Below the pieces are notes generated by a model. That model was not told the origin of the DNA. It saw only the letters and a program-made list of their open reading frames with translations, and did no database searches. A stretch of 64,000 nucleotides of DNA, from NCBI RefSeq assembly GCF_038500265.1, contig NZ_CP150637.1, positions 2,499,335 through 2,563,334 of the forward strand. The letters run 5' to 3'. Below are positions 1 to 9,093 of this stretch, piece after piece (the first letter of the stretch is position 1; each line of letters opens with the position of its first letter). The position numbers and the translations under genes were made by a program. This DNA is from Ignatzschineria larvae DSM 13226. Its GTDB lineage: Bacteria > Pseudomonadota > Gammaproteobacteria > Cardiobacteriales > Wohlfahrtiimonadaceae.

Positions 1-131
1 CTTTTTAACTCTCTGGAAATTGTCGAAGGCGATCGGTTTAGCTCTTTAGCAATGGTTCGAATACTTTTATTAAGTTGTATACCAACTTCAATATTGATCC
101 GTTCATTAAGTGATAATCTTGAATAGTTCAT
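1..131 (-). CDS. IS30-family transposase, N-terminal part (runs off the window)
   Basis: Read on the minus strand from the ATG at 131-129, the frame gives about 43 residues without a stop, starting MNYSRLSLNERINIEVG and continuing SIRTIAKELNRSPSTISREL. This is the N-terminal helix-turn-helix of IS30-family transposases, which binds the element ends before the DDE catalytic domain. The catalytic part lies beyond base 1. The start codon overlaps, in antisense, the ATG of the adhesin open frame at 130. Family assignment is strong; whether the whole element is intact cannot be seen. Confidence 0.85.
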   Translation of the reverse strand, partial: MNYSRLSLNERINIEVGIQLNKSIRTIAKELNRSPSTISRELK

Positions 132-183
132 GGCAACATTTTACTCCTTAAGTAAGTGTTGCGCTAGGAATTGGATTCCGCCA
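1..183 (-). mobile_element. IS30-family insertion sequence, transposase-proximal end
   Basis: The partial transposase is followed on its upstream side by about 50 bp that ends near 183. There the sequence read towards the element (starting tggcggaatccaattc, ending in gcaacac) resembles IS30-type terminal inverted repeats, which end in a GCAAC-containing block. Adhesin coding resumes directly afterwards at about 184. The other end and any target duplication are outside the window, so the exact edge is inferred. Confidence 0.7.
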
Positions 184-3100
184 GGTAATATCACTAACCT
201 TAAAACAGGTAAAGCCGGTCTTATTCAGGTCAAAGATGGTCAATTAGTTGTTGATAATACAATCGATGGCGCAGATAAAGCGACATTTAATATCAAGAAT
301 GCAGACGGTTCAGCTCGTAAATTAACCGGCGTTGCGCCTGGTGAAATTGATGCTAATTCAACAGATGCAATCAATGGTTCACAACTTAAAGCGACCAATG
401 ACCGCGTTGCGAAAAATGAAGAAAATATCACGAATATTCAAGGTGATGTCACGAATCTTGGTAATCGTGTCACGGAAAATACAACGAACATTACCAATGT
501 CACCAATAAAATCAACGAAGGTTTAACGTTTGCTGGTGATGATGGTAGTAAAAAACATCAGTTAGGCGATACAGTGTCTATAGTCGGTGGTGCCAATAAG
601 GATGCATTAACAGCGAACAATATCGGCGTAGTTGTTGATGAAAATGGCAAGCTCAACGTAAAACTTGCGAAAGATATCGATCTTGGTGCAGACGGTTCTA
701 TGAAAGCCGGCAATACGGTTGTAAATAATGATGGCGTAAAAGTGGGCGATAATGTCACATTAGGTGATACAGGCTTAACCATTAAAGATGGCCCAAGCAT
801 TACAACTGGCGGTATTGATGCTGGTAACAAAAAAATCACGAATGTTGCAGATGGTGAAGGCACTAATGATGCTGTAAACAAAGGTCAGTTAGATGCTGTT
901 GATAATAAAGTTACTAACAATACAACGAATATTACTAATTTAGGGGATCGTGTAACGGTCAACGAAGGTGATATCAATAATCTTAAAAATGGCACAGCAG
1001 GTCTAGTAATCCTAGGCAATGCGCCGAATGAAATCGTCTTTAATAAAGACCTCGTTGGCGAACGCGATACCTTTAACATTAGTACGGTAGGCGATGATGG
1101 TAAAACTGTGACTCGTAAAATCACAGGTGTTACAGCAGGTGAAATTGGAAAAGATTCAACAGATGCGATTAATGGTTCACAGCTTTATGCTGGTAATAAA
1201 AACCTATCTGATGCGTTAATGGGAAATCATGGAACATTAAATGCCGATGGTACATTAAATAATCTTGATTTTGCAGATGCCGTTGGATCAGATACACCTA
1301 TCACAAATGTTTACGATGGTTTAGATAGCTTGAATCAACGCATTACATCAGGTAAAGCAGGGCTTGTTCAGCTTTCTGATGATGGTACTAAGCTTGTTAT
1401 TGATAATGCCAATGCTGGTAGTGCCACAGAATTCAACTTCGCAAATGGCGTCAATGATAAGGGTGAAACAGTTACTCGTAAATTAACCGGCGTTAGTGAA
1501 GGCTTAATTTCTGCCGAATCAAAAGATGCGATTAATGGATCGCAATTATTCGCCACAAATAAGAACGTCGCTCAAAATACTACGAATATTAACAACTTAG
1601 GCGATGCTCTTGGTGGTGGTGCGAAGGTTAATGAAGATGGTATCTGGACCGGACCAACTTATGACTTCGGTGAGGTTGATGAAGATGGTAACAATATCAC
1701 TTACAACAATGTTGGTGATGCTTTAGGAAACCTTGATGGCCGTGTTGATGAAAATACGAAAAACATTACCAACGTTACGGATAAAGTGAACAAGGGACTC
1801 TTCTTTGAAGGGGATCAAGAGGGTGATAAAAATAACTTCCAGTTAGGTGATACGGTCAAGATTGTTGGCGGTGCAGATAAGGAAGGCTTAACTGCGGGTA
1901 ATATTGGTGTCAACATTAATGAAGATGGTGATATTGCGGTTCAATTATCTAAAGATCTTAATTTAGCAGATAAAGATGGCAATGCAGGTTCTGTGAAAAC
2001 AGGTGATACAGTTGTTGATAATAGTGGTGTAACTGTTAAAGATGCAGAAACAGGTGAATCTGCAACTTTAGGTAAAGATGGTCTAACGACTGTTGGCGCC
2101 GATGGTAAAGCGGGTCCAAGTATTACAACTGGCGGTATTGATGCCGGGGGTAAAACAATCACTAACGTTGCCGATGGTGTGAATGGTAAAGATGCTGTCA
2201 ATAAGGATCAGTTAGATACTGTCAAAGACACTATTGAAGGTAATATCGATCAAGGCTTGAACTTTGCAGGTAATACTGAAGGAGCTCAGATCAATAAGAA
2301 ACTAGGCGACACGTTGACAATCAAAGGTGGCTTAGGGGAAGGCGTTGACGCGAGTGATGAAAATCTTCGTGTTGATGTTGAAGATGGCAATCTTGTTGTG
2401 AAGATGGCCAATAAGTTAACGGGCTTAGAAGATATCCAAGTTGGTAAAGCTGACGCTGATGGCGAAGAAGGTGTTGATGGAAAAATTGGTGTTACCGGAA
2501 AAGATGGTTCATCAGTTGTGATCAATGGTGCCGATGGTTCAATTGGTTTAACCGGTCCGAAAGGTGAAGATGGTTCATCATCAAGCACGAATATCTCCTT
2601 TATCAATAATGGAAAACAGGGCTTAGATGGCACGCCGGGTGAAGATGGTGAAATCCGTATTGTCTACAAAGATAAAGATGGCAATGACCAGCAAATGGCG
2701 AACTTGAATGATGGTTTAGTTTTTGGTGGTGATAACGCAGATGTTGCGGTTAAACGTAAGTTAAATGAGCGTCTTGATATTCTTGGCGGTGCAACAAATG
2801 CAACTAGTGCGAAGAATATTGTGACCACTGCAGATGAAAATGGCTCAATCCAAATTGACCTTGCGAAAGATATCGATCTTGGTGCTGATGGTTCTGTGAA
2901 AACAGGTAATACCGTTATGAACAATGATGGTGTAACTGTTAAAGATGCTACAACCGGAGAATCTGCAACGTTAGGTAAAGATGGTTTAACGACTATTGGT
3001 GCCGATGGTAAAGCGGGTCCAAGTATTACAACTGGCGGTATTGATGCCGGGGGTAAAACAATCACTAACGTTGCCGATGGTGTGAATGGTAAAGATGCTG

Positions 3101-5919
3101 TCAATAAGGATCAGTTAGATACTGTCAAAGACACTATTGAAGGTAATATCGATCAAGGCTTGAACTTTGCAGGTAATACTGAAGGAGCTCAGATCAATAA
3201 GAAACTAGGCGACACGTTGACAATCAAAGGTGGCTTAGGGGAAGGCGTTGACGCGAGTGATGAAAATCTTCGTGTTGATGTTGAAGATGGCAATCTTGTT
3301 GTGAAGATGGCCAATAAGTTAACGGGCTTAGAAGATATCCAAGTTGGTAAAGCTGACGCTGATGGCGAAGAAGGTGTTGATGGAAAAATTGGTGTTACCG
3401 GAAAAGATGGTTCATCAGTTGTGATCAATGGTGCCGATGGTTCAATTGGTTTAACCGGTCCGAAAGGTGAAGATGGTTCATCATCAAGCACGAATATCTC
3501 CTTTATCAATAATGGAAAACAGGGCTTAGATGGCACGCCGGGTGAAGATGGTGAAATCCGTATTGTCTACAAAGATAAAGATGGCAATGACCAGCAAATG
3601 GCGAACTTGAATGATGGTTTAGTTTTTGGTGGCGATAACGCAGATGTTGCGGTTAAACGTAAGTTAAATCAGCGTCTTGATATTTTAGGCGGTGCAACAA
3701 ATGCAACTAGTGCGAAGAATATTGTGACCACTGCAGATGAAAATGGCTCAATTCAAATTGACCTTGCGAAAGATATCGATCTTGGTGCTGATGGTTCTGT
3801 GAAAACAGGAAATACAGTTGTTGATAATAGTGGTGTAACTGTTAAAGATGCAGAAACAGGTGAATCTGCAACTTTAGGTAAAGATGGTCTAACGACTGTT
3901 GGCGCTGATGGCAAAGCAGGTCCAAGTGTTAAAGGAGATGGCATTGATGCCGGCGGTAAGGTTATTACTGACGTTGCCGATGGTGTGAATGGTAAAGATG
4001 CTGTCAACAAAGGCCAGTTAGATTCAGTTCAAGCTATTGCTGATAAAGGTTTAAGCTTTGCTGGAGATGATGGATCGGAACATAACTTCAAATTAGGTGA
4101 GACGGTTAATATCCTAGGAGGAGCAACAGAGTTAACGGACAATAATATTGGTGTTAATGTTAATAGCGATGGTGATATTGAGGTTAAACTAGCCAAAGAT
4201 ATCGATCTTGGTGCAGAGGGTTCATTAAAAACAGGCAATACGATTATTGATAATAATGGTTTAACAATTGTCAACGGTCCAAATGTCACAGTAGATGGCA
4301 TTGATGCTGGTGATAAAATTATCAAAAATGTTGCAGATGGTTCTCTTGCAGAAGACTCCCAAGATGCTGTGAATGGTTCACAACTTTATAATACGAATAA
4401 AGTTATTTCTGATGGATTAATGGGTACAAATGGAGGGGGGATTCTGAACCCTGATGGAACATTGAAGTCACCGGATTTTTCAGAAGCTTTTGGTAAACAA
4501 GAAGGAACTATTACCAATGTCTATGATGGGTTTGATTATCTCAACAAAAATATCAATGGCGTTGTGAATGGTTCTAGCGGTCTTGTGATTCTTAACCCTA
4601 ATAACAAGAATGAGATTATCTTTAACCAGGGTCTTGTTGGTGGGCGTGATACATTTAATGTTAGTAATGGTGTAGATGCTGATGGTGATCAAATCACAAC
4701 TAAGATTACAGGTGTTACAGATGGTAAAATTCATCAAGATTCATCCGACGCAATTAATGGTTCTCAATTAGTAGATTCAAATATTAATATGGGTAATCAT
4801 TTAGGTGGTGGCGCTGGATATCAAACAGATGCTAACGGTGAGTTTATCGTAGATCAAGATGGTAACCATATTTGGCAAGGGCCTACCTACACGTTAAAAG
4901 ATGAGAATGGTCAAGGGGTTACTTATGATAATGTTGGGGATGCTTTAGGTAATTTGGATAATCGCGTAGATAAAAATACAGGTGATATCAAAAATCTAGA
5001 TGATAGAGTAACCAATATTGAAGGTGATATTAAAAATGTTACCGGTGATGTAAGTAATATTACTGATGGTAAGGCAGGTATTATTCAAGTTGGTAAAGGT
5101 GATCAAACTGGGCAAGTAGTAATTGATGATGGTATTGCTAAAGGTGGTGATCTAAATATAGCTAAGGATAATGGTGCTGGAGATGACCGTAAACTTACCG
5201 GTGTAAAAGACGGTACAATCAGCAAAGACTCTTCCGACGCTATTAACGGTAGCCAGCTTTATAACACTAATGATGTCATGGCCAATATTATTGGGGGAGG
5301 GCTGACTCTTAATGAAGATGGATCTCTATCCTACCCGAATAATAAATTCCAAGTGAACGGTAATTCTTACAATAATATTGCGGAAGCGATTGAAGCTGTG
5401 GATCAAGGCCAACTCTTTAGAGTTGAAAAGGATAAAGAGGGTAATGTAACGCAAATTGGTATTAATAATAGTGGAGATGCGGGTAAGACAAATACCATTA
5501 GTTTTGCCAATGGCAGTGTCGCTCGTAAAGTCACAGGTGTTGCACCAGGTGAAATTAGTGCGACTTCGACCGATGCCATCAACGGTAGCCAGTTGCATGT
5601 TGTGAAAGAGGATATCAATAATATCAACTACACCTTAAATCACTACAATACTCGTATGAACAATATTGAGAAAACCGTTCATCAAAATCGTAAGATGGCA
5701 AGTGCCGGTATCGCCGGTGCGATGGCAATGAGTTCGATCCCGTATATTGAATACTCGAAATATTCATTCGGTATGGGGCTTGGCTATTATGACAATGAAA
5801 GTGCAGTGTCTCTAGGGGTTCAAGGTAAGTTGACCGATCGATCACGTTTTAGACTGCAAATGTCATATGACACACAGAATAAGATTGGTGTTGGTGTCGG
5901 TATTGCTTTTGAATGGTGA
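130..5919 (+). CDS. Trimeric autotransporter adhesin (YadA-like), 5'-truncated by IS30
   Basis: This 1929-residue frame encodes a type Vc trimeric adhesin: a long surface stalk fused to an outer-membrane anchor. The DAINGSQL-type YadA stalk/neck motif recurs about seven times, with related DAVNKGQL/DAVNKDQL motifs between copies. The last ~100 residues are the YadA anchor: a coiled-coil linker, a Gly/Ala-rich helix, then beta strands ending in an aromatic residue (FEW). Residues 1-18 come from the IS30 end, and there is no signal peptide or head domain, so the true N-terminus lies on the far side of the insertion. No clear ribosome site precedes the ATG at 130. The frame is open but is probably a pseudogene as it stands. 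A hairpin terminator follows. Confidence 0.85.
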   Translation: MATFYSLSKCCARNWIPPGNITNLKTGKAGLIQVKDGQLVVDNTIDGADKATFNIKNADGSARKLTGVAPGEIDANSTDAINGSQLKATNDRVAKNEENITNIQGDVTNLGNRVTENTTNITNVTNKINEGLTFAGDDGSKKHQLGDTVSIVGGANKDALTANNIGVVVDENGKLNVKLAKDIDLGADGSMKAGNTVVNNDGVKVGDNVTLGDTGLTIKDGPSITTGGIDAGNKKITNVADGEGTNDAVNKGQLDAVDNKVTNNTTNITNLGDRVTVNEGDINNLKNGTAGLVILGNAPNEIVFNKDLVGERDTFNISTVGDDGKTVTRKITGVTAGEIGKDSTDAINGSQLYAGNKNLSDALMGNHGTLNADGTLNNLDFADAVGSDTPITNVYDGLDSLNQRITSGKAGLVQLSDDGTKLVIDNANAGSATEFNFANGVNDKGETVTRKLTGVSEGLISAESKDAINGSQLFATNKNVAQNTTNINNLGDALGGGAKVNEDGIWTGPTYDFGEVDEDGNNITYNNVGDALGNLDGRVDENTKNITNVTDKVNKGLFFEGDQEGDKNNFQLGDTVKIVGGADKEGLTAGNIGVNINEDGDIAVQLSKDLNLADKDGNAGSVKTGDTVVDNSGVTVKDAETGESATLGKDGLTTVGADGKAGPSITTGGIDAGGKTITNVADGVNGKDAVNKDQLDTVKDTIEGNIDQGLNFAGNTEGAQINKKLGDTLTIKGGLGEGVDASDENLRVDVEDGNLVVKMANKLTGLEDIQVGKADADGEEGVDGKIGVTGKDGSSVVINGADGSIGLTGPKGEDGSSSSTNISFINNGKQGLDGTPGEDGEIRIVYKDKDGNDQQMANLNDGLVFGGDNADVAVKRKLNERLDILGGATNATSAKNIVTTADENGSIQIDLAKDIDLGADGSVKTGNTVMNNDGVTVKDATTGESATLGKDGLTTIGADGKAGPSITTGGIDAGGKTITNVADGVNGKDAVNKDQLDTVKDTIEGNIDQGLNFAGNTEGAQINKKLGDTLTIKGGLGEGVDASDENLRVDVEDGNLVVKMANKLTGLEDIQVGKADADGEEGVDGKIGVTGKDGSSVVINGADGSIGLTGPKGEDGSSSSTNISFINNGKQGLDGTPGEDGEIRIVYKDKDGNDQQMANLNDGLVFGGDNADVAVKRKLNQRLDILGGATNATSAKNIVTTADENGSIQIDLAKDIDLGADGSVKTGNTVVDNSGVTVKDAETGESATLGKDGLTTVGADGKAGPSVKGDGIDAGGKVITDVADGVNGKDAVNKGQLDSVQAIADKGLSFAGDDGSEHNFKLGETVNILGGATELTDNNIGVNVNSDGDIEVKLAKDIDLGAEGSLKTGNTIIDNNGLTIVNGPNVTVDGIDAGDKIIKNVADGSLAEDSQDAVNGSQLYNTNKVISDGLMGTNGGGILNPDGTLKSPDFSEAFGKQEGTITNVYDGFDYLNKNINGVVNGSSGLVILNPNNKNEIIFNQGLVGGRDTFNVSNGVDADGDQITTKITGVTDGKIHQDSSDAINGSQLVDSNINMGNHLGGGAGYQTDANGEFIVDQDGNHIWQGPTYTLKDENGQGVTYDNVGDALGNLDNRVDKNTGDIKNLDDRVTNIEGDIKNVTGDVSNITDGKAGIIQVGKGDQTGQVVIDDGIAKGGDLNIAKDNGAGDDRKLTGVKDGTISKDSSDAINGSQLYNTNDVMANIIGGGLTLNEDGSLSYPNNKFQVNGNSYNNIAEAIEAVDQGQLFRVEKDKEGNVTQIGINNSGDAGKTNTISFANGSVARKVTGVAPGEISATSTDAINGSQLHVVKEDINNINYTLNHYNTRMNNIEKTVHQNRKMASAGIAGAMAMSSIPYIEYSKYSFGMGLGYYDNESAVSLGVQGKLTDRSRFRLQMSYDTQNKIGVGVGIAFEW
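2098..3632 (+). repeat. 903-bp tandem duplication inside the adhesin stalk
   Basis: Bases 2098-2729 and 3001-3632 are identical by eye over 632 bp, at an offset of exactly 903 bp (301 codons). Sequence on both sides of the identical blocks is similar but diverged. A partial third unit is visible: about 2011-2095 matches 3817-3901 at an offset of 1806 bp, twice the period. The unit preserves the reading frame, so copy-number change would alter stalk length only. Confidence 0.9.
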
Positions 5920-5952
5920 TAGATAGCTATTATTAATTTTAAAACATAGAAT

Positions 5953-5993
5953 AAGTGCCTAGGTAATCCAGTTGTAAACCTAGGCACTTTTTT
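5953..5993 (+). terminator. Rho-independent terminator after the adhesin gene
   Basis: A 12-bp perfect stem (aagtgcctaggt with acctaggcactt) around a 13-base loop is followed by a T run. It lies 34 bp after the adhesin stop codon. Confidence 0.9.
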
Positions 5994-6026
5994 ATTTTGC
6001 ATTCTTCGGAATTAAGATAGGAGATA

Positions 6027-6058
6027 TTAAGCAGAACTTAAGAAACAGACACTACAAT
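6027..6058 (+). promoter_or_regulatory. TTAAG-N6-TTAAG box and -10 of the two-component operon
   Basis: Two TTAAG half-sites at 6027-6031 and 6038-6042 are spaced 11 bp apart, one helical turn. A further TTAAG is at 6012-6016. A -10-like TACAAT follows at 6053-6058. The direct-repeat pattern matches the known PmrA/QseB-type box (YTTAAK-N5-YTTAAK). Its place just upstream of the response-regulator gene suggests autoregulation. The same arrangement recurs at 8454-8485. Confidence 0.7.
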
Positions 6059-6085
6059 ATCGCGTATGCTGAGGGGAGATTTTAG

Positions 6086-6739
6086 ATGAAAATTTTATTG
6101 GTGGAAGATGATCGTTCGTTAGGAGATACCATTCAGAAATGGTTGCAGATGGATGGCTATGTGGTGGATTGGTTGACTAATGGCAATGATGCGAAGAATG
6201 TATTGATTGATACTTATGATTGTCTCTTACTTGATCGGGGTTTGCCCGGGTTGTCGGGGGATATGATTTTAAAGAATTTTCGCAGTCAAAAGAAAGCATT
6301 GCCGATTATTATGATTACTGCACGCGATAGTATTGCCGATCGTATCGAAGGACTCGATTTAGGGGCTGATGATTATCTTGTGAAGCCTTTTGATCTAGAG
6401 GAACTGTCGGCGCGGATTCGGGCAATCTCTCGGCGGATTAGTCAGCAGGTGGAAACGGTATTTGTGCATGAAGATATCACGCTCGATCCGGCGACTAAAG
6501 TGGTGCAGAAAGCGGGCGAATCAGTGACATTGACCGCTAAAGAGTATGCTGTGCTTCATACTTTAATGCAGTATCCTACCCGCACATTTACTAGAGAGGC
6601 CTTAGAAGATAAGCTCTATGCGTGGGGGAATGAGGTGGAGAGTAATGCCGTTGAGGTGCATATTCATCATTTACGTAAGAAGCTTGGCAATGGCTTTATT
6701 CGAACACGCCGCGGTTTAGGTTATACCTTAGTGGGATAA
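6086..6739 (+). CDS. qseB: OmpR-family response regulator, QseB/PmrA-like
   Basis: This 217-residue protein has a receiver domain (about 1-115) and an OmpR-type winged-helix DNA-binding domain (about 125-217). The phosphorylation site is Asp50 in LLLDRGLPG, with the acidic pair Asp8/Asp9, Thr78 and Lys100 (LVKPFD) completing the receiver active site. The C-terminus has the usual RTRRGLGY wing. It is followed by a histidine kinase 110 bp downstream. QseB and PmrA are close relatives; QseB is preferred because a YgiW gene lies nearby, as in the E. coli ygiW-qseBC locus. A TTAAG box upstream suggests that it controls itself. Confidence 0.85.
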   Translation: MKILLVEDDRSLGDTIQKWLQMDGYVVDWLTNGNDAKNVLIDTYDCLLLDRGLPGLSGDMILKNFRSQKKALPIIMITARDSIADRIEGLDLGADDYLVKPFDLEELSARIRAISRRISQQVETVFVHEDITLDPATKVVQKAGESVTLTAKEYAVLHTLMQYPTRTFTREALEDKLYAWGNEVESNAVEVHIHHLRKKLGNGFIRTRRGLGYTLVG

Positions 6740-6849
6740 TGAATAGTTGCAATAGGCAATATCCATACGAATATGCAGATTCAATATGAAGGTTTCAGAT
6801 GAATCTCAATATTGAGTTTCAGTGAAATGAGTGAACGAGTTGAGGCAAT

Positions 6850-8316
6850 ATGGCGCGCAAAAAAGGCTTTGAAACAGTAGATCATGAGGGTAAATCAGGG
6901 AGGAAATCTCGCTTTCCCCAGTTTTTTTCGTGCCGGAGAAGTTACTCTCTACGAGGAACATTAATTACCAGTATTTTGCTCTCAACATTACTGCTTTGGG
7001 GAATGAGTCTCGCGATTACCACTTATGTGAGTTGGAATCAGACAAAAGATGTATTGGATGAAGCGCTAGTACGCTCAGCGCAGGTTTTATCGCAATTAGT
7101 AGATCGCGGACCACCGCCGGTGCGGGAACGGCCTGTGCGAGGAAAGGTCGATTTAGAAGATGATCGTTTCTATTTCCAGGTGATTAGTGAGGGGCGCGTG
7201 ATTGCGAAAAGTAGCCGTGCGCCCAATTTTCCTTTTGTGCGCCGGTTTAAAGGGTATAAAGGCTTTGCGAATATTTCGGTTGCCGGCGATCCTTGGCGGG
7301 TTTTTGTACTGCCGAAACATCACTCCCCTTATGAGATTCAGGTAGGACATGCCATTGAGATGCGCCATGAATTCCTTGATGATTTAACGGAAGAGCTTGT
7401 TTTTTCAGGGTTAATTGCATTAATCACCTCTATTTTACTCAACGGGGTTTTAGTCTTTTGGGGGCTGAAACCCTTGACGGCTATTTCTACTCAACTCTCG
7501 CGATTATCGCCGAAAAACCTTAAACCGATTGAAGTTCGTACTCATGCGAAAGAGATTATTGCCATTGAAGAGTCGCTTAATATGTTATTAACCGATCTTG
7601 AAATTGCTCGGCAACATGAGCGGCAATTTACGGCAGATGCATCCCATGAATTACGCACGCCGTTAAGCGCGATTCAGATGAAATTACAATTGTTACAACG
7701 AGAAAAACCAGAACTTGCCGGCGCACTACAACCGCTGCAACAGGATATTCGCCGAGCAACTCATCTGATTGAACATCTCTTGATTTTAGCGAGACTAGAT
7801 CCTTTAACATTAATGAGTGGCGAGCAATTGCCGATGAAGCCGGTCACAATATTACCGCTATTGACGGATGTGGAATCTCTTTTCACGCAATCCCTGACCG
7901 ATAAAGCGATTCGGCTCACGCAAATAGATCAAATTCCGGAGAATGTAGCGCCGGCGGTGATGGGGAATGAGGATCTACTGTTAGTCGCCATCAAAAATGT
8001 AATAGGGAATGCGGTCAAATATGCGCCTAGAGGTGCGGATATTACCATAACCTTGTCGCAAGAACTGCGGGAATCGAAGGCTTATTTAGCGATTACCATT
8101 TTAGATAATGGTGCCGGAGTCGATGCTGAGGCGCTCTCCCGTTTAACACAGCGCTTTTATCGAGTATTAGGAACAGAAGAGACAGGAAGCGGTTTAGGTT
8201 TATCGATTGTGAAGAAGATTGTTGAACTTCATCAAGGAAGCTTGCGTTTGCGTTCTCGGCCAGACGTAGATGGTTTTGAAGTGACGCTTTATCTGCCGTT
8301 ATTATTACAAGAGTAA
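6850..8316 (+). CDS. qseC: Sensor histidine kinase, QseC/PmrB-like
   Basis: This is the 488-residue partner of the regulator upstream. A cytoplasmic lead of about 35 residues precedes membrane segment 1 (about 36-60), a periplasmic sensor region (about 61-175), membrane segment 2 (about 177-203) and a HAMP-like linker. The dimerisation/phosphoacceptor box is ASHELRTPL with His266. The ATP-binding domain shows the N box (KNVIGNAVKYAP), DNGAG and GSGLGLSIV. GAGG lies just before the ATG. The periplasmic part is rich in Arg and Pro (for example GPPPVRERPVRG), so the sensed signal cannot be read from it. It probably phosphorylates the upstream regulator in response to envelope or cation stress, which is inference from the family. 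Confidence 0.85.
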   Translation: MARKKGFETVDHEGKSGRKSRFPQFFSCRRSYSLRGTLITSILLSTLLLWGMSLAITTYVSWNQTKDVLDEALVRSAQVLSQLVDRGPPPVRERPVRGKVDLEDDRFYFQVISEGRVIAKSSRAPNFPFVRRFKGYKGFANISVAGDPWRVFVLPKHHSPYEIQVGHAIEMRHEFLDDLTEELVFSGLIALITSILLNGVLVFWGLKPLTAISTQLSRLSPKNLKPIEVRTHAKEIIAIEESLNMLLTDLEIARQHERQFTADASHELRTPLSAIQMKLQLLQREKPELAGALQPLQQDIRRATHLIEHLLILARLDPLTLMSGEQLPMKPVTILPLLTDVESLFTQSLTDKAIRLTQIDQIPENVAPAVMGNEDLLLVAIKNVIGNAVKYAPRGADITITLSQELRESKAYLAITILDNGAGVDAEALSRLTQRFYRVLGTEETGSGLGLSIVKKIVELHQGSLRLRSRPDVDGFEVTLYLPLLLQE

Positions 8317-8453
8317 AAGGGCAAATAAATTTATCTTATCTTATCGCTATCTTTTTGTTATGAAAGGGTAAACTTGCCCGATTTTCAATCGATTCATAAA
8401 ATGAAAAGGTGGATTAACTATTTGATTTGAAAAATTAATATTTATTTTCTCAC

Positions 8454-8485
8454 TTAAGATAGCGTTAAGGTTAGCCTGTTCTAAT
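8454..8485 (+). promoter_or_regulatory. TTAAG-N6-TTAAG box and -10 of the repeat-protein gene
   Basis: TTAAG half-sites at 8454-8458 and 8465-8469 are 11 bp apart. A -10-like TCTAAT at 8480-8485 lies at exactly the same distance from the second half-site as TACAAT does at the regulator promoter. The identical geometry in front of two genes of the locus argues that the QseB-like regulator drives both. Confidence 0.65.
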
Positions 8486-8533
8486 AGGATCATAGAAACA
8501 GATCTTTCTAATTACAACAAGGAGAATTAGAGA

Positions 8534-9031
8534 ATGCGTAAGTTAATTTTATCAGCCGCTTTAATGTCAATCACTGCAGTCGCTTCAGCACAATTTGTAG
8601 CGCCTGCGGATGCACCTAAGCCTGTAGCACCAGAGCATCAGATGGAAAAAGGGCAACCTGAAGCACCGAAAGGAGAGCTAGGAAAGCCAGATCCAAGAAA
8701 ACCTGAAGGGTCTAGAGCTGATGGCTCAAGAGGTGAAGGTCCTAGAGCTAATGGCCCAAGAGGTGAAGGCCCTAGAGCTGATGGCCCAAGAGGTGAAGGT
8801 CCTAGAGCTAATGGCCCAAGAGGTGAGCATCGTAAACATGAAGGGCCCAAAGGCGAACATCGTAAACACGATGGTCCAAAAGGTGAGCGTCGTAAACACG
8901 AAGGGTCAAAAGGCGAACATCGTAAACACGAAGCCCCCAAAGGTGAGCGTCGTAAACACGAAGGACCAAAAGGTGCACTTCCAAAACATGATGCATCAAA
9001 ACCAGAAGCGCCTAAGCCGGTTGCCGCTTAG
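8534..9031 (+). CDS. Exported cationic, His-rich 10-residue-repeat protein
   Basis: I do not recognise this 165-residue protein. A clear signal peptide (about 1-19, cut after ASA) precedes a Pro/Glu/Lys linker, then nine 10-residue units from residue 61 to 150. The first four are RA(N/D)GPRGEGP-like and the next five KHEGPKGE(H/R)R-like, followed by a Pro/Lys-rich tail. It should be periplasmic or secreted, unstructured, highly basic and metal- or polyanion-binding by composition; that function is inference. A good ribosome site (aaggag) lies 9 bp upstream. Its signal peptide begins MRKLIL like that of the YgiW protein downstream, with which it is probably co-transcribed. The promoter carries the TTAAG box shared with the two-component operon. 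Confidence 0.75.
   Translation: MRKLILSAALMSITAVASAQFVAPADAPKPVAPEHQMEKGQPEAPKGELGKPDPRKPEGSRADGSRGEGPRANGPRGEGPRADGPRGEGPRANGPRGEHRKHEGPKGEHRKHDGPKGERRKHEGSKGEHRKHEAPKGERRKHEGPKGALPKHDASKPEAPKPVAA
8714..8983 (+). repeat. Nine in-frame 30-bp tandem repeats
   Basis: The repeat-protein gene contains nine 30-bp units coding for 10-residue blocks. There are two sub-types, GPRGEGPRA-like and GPKGEHRKH-like, arranged as successive blocks rather than mixed. This suggests each block expanded by local duplication. Confidence 0.85.
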
Positions 9032-9093
9032 TTGGGCCGATATTTTTTAAGTAGTATAGTAATTCAATCCACTATTTCAAGGAGAAATAAGAT

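Noticed and set aside
2286..4010. Several long minus-strand open frames inside the adhesin
   Set aside because: They mirror the codon bias of the repetitive adhesin (Ser/Pro/Thr-rich shadows) and recur with the 903-bp repeat.
5326..5845. Minus-strand open frames opposite the adhesin anchor
   Set aside because: The plus-strand anchor is clearly coding; the opposite frames have no family features.
8714..8983. Possible CRISPR-like array of 30-bp repeats
   Set aside because: Units are contiguous with no spacers, stay in frame, and code for a signal-peptide protein.
8721..9050. 109-codon open frame overlapping the repeat-protein gene
   Set aside because: It arises from the repeat periodicity in another frame and has no signal peptide, ribosome site or family match.
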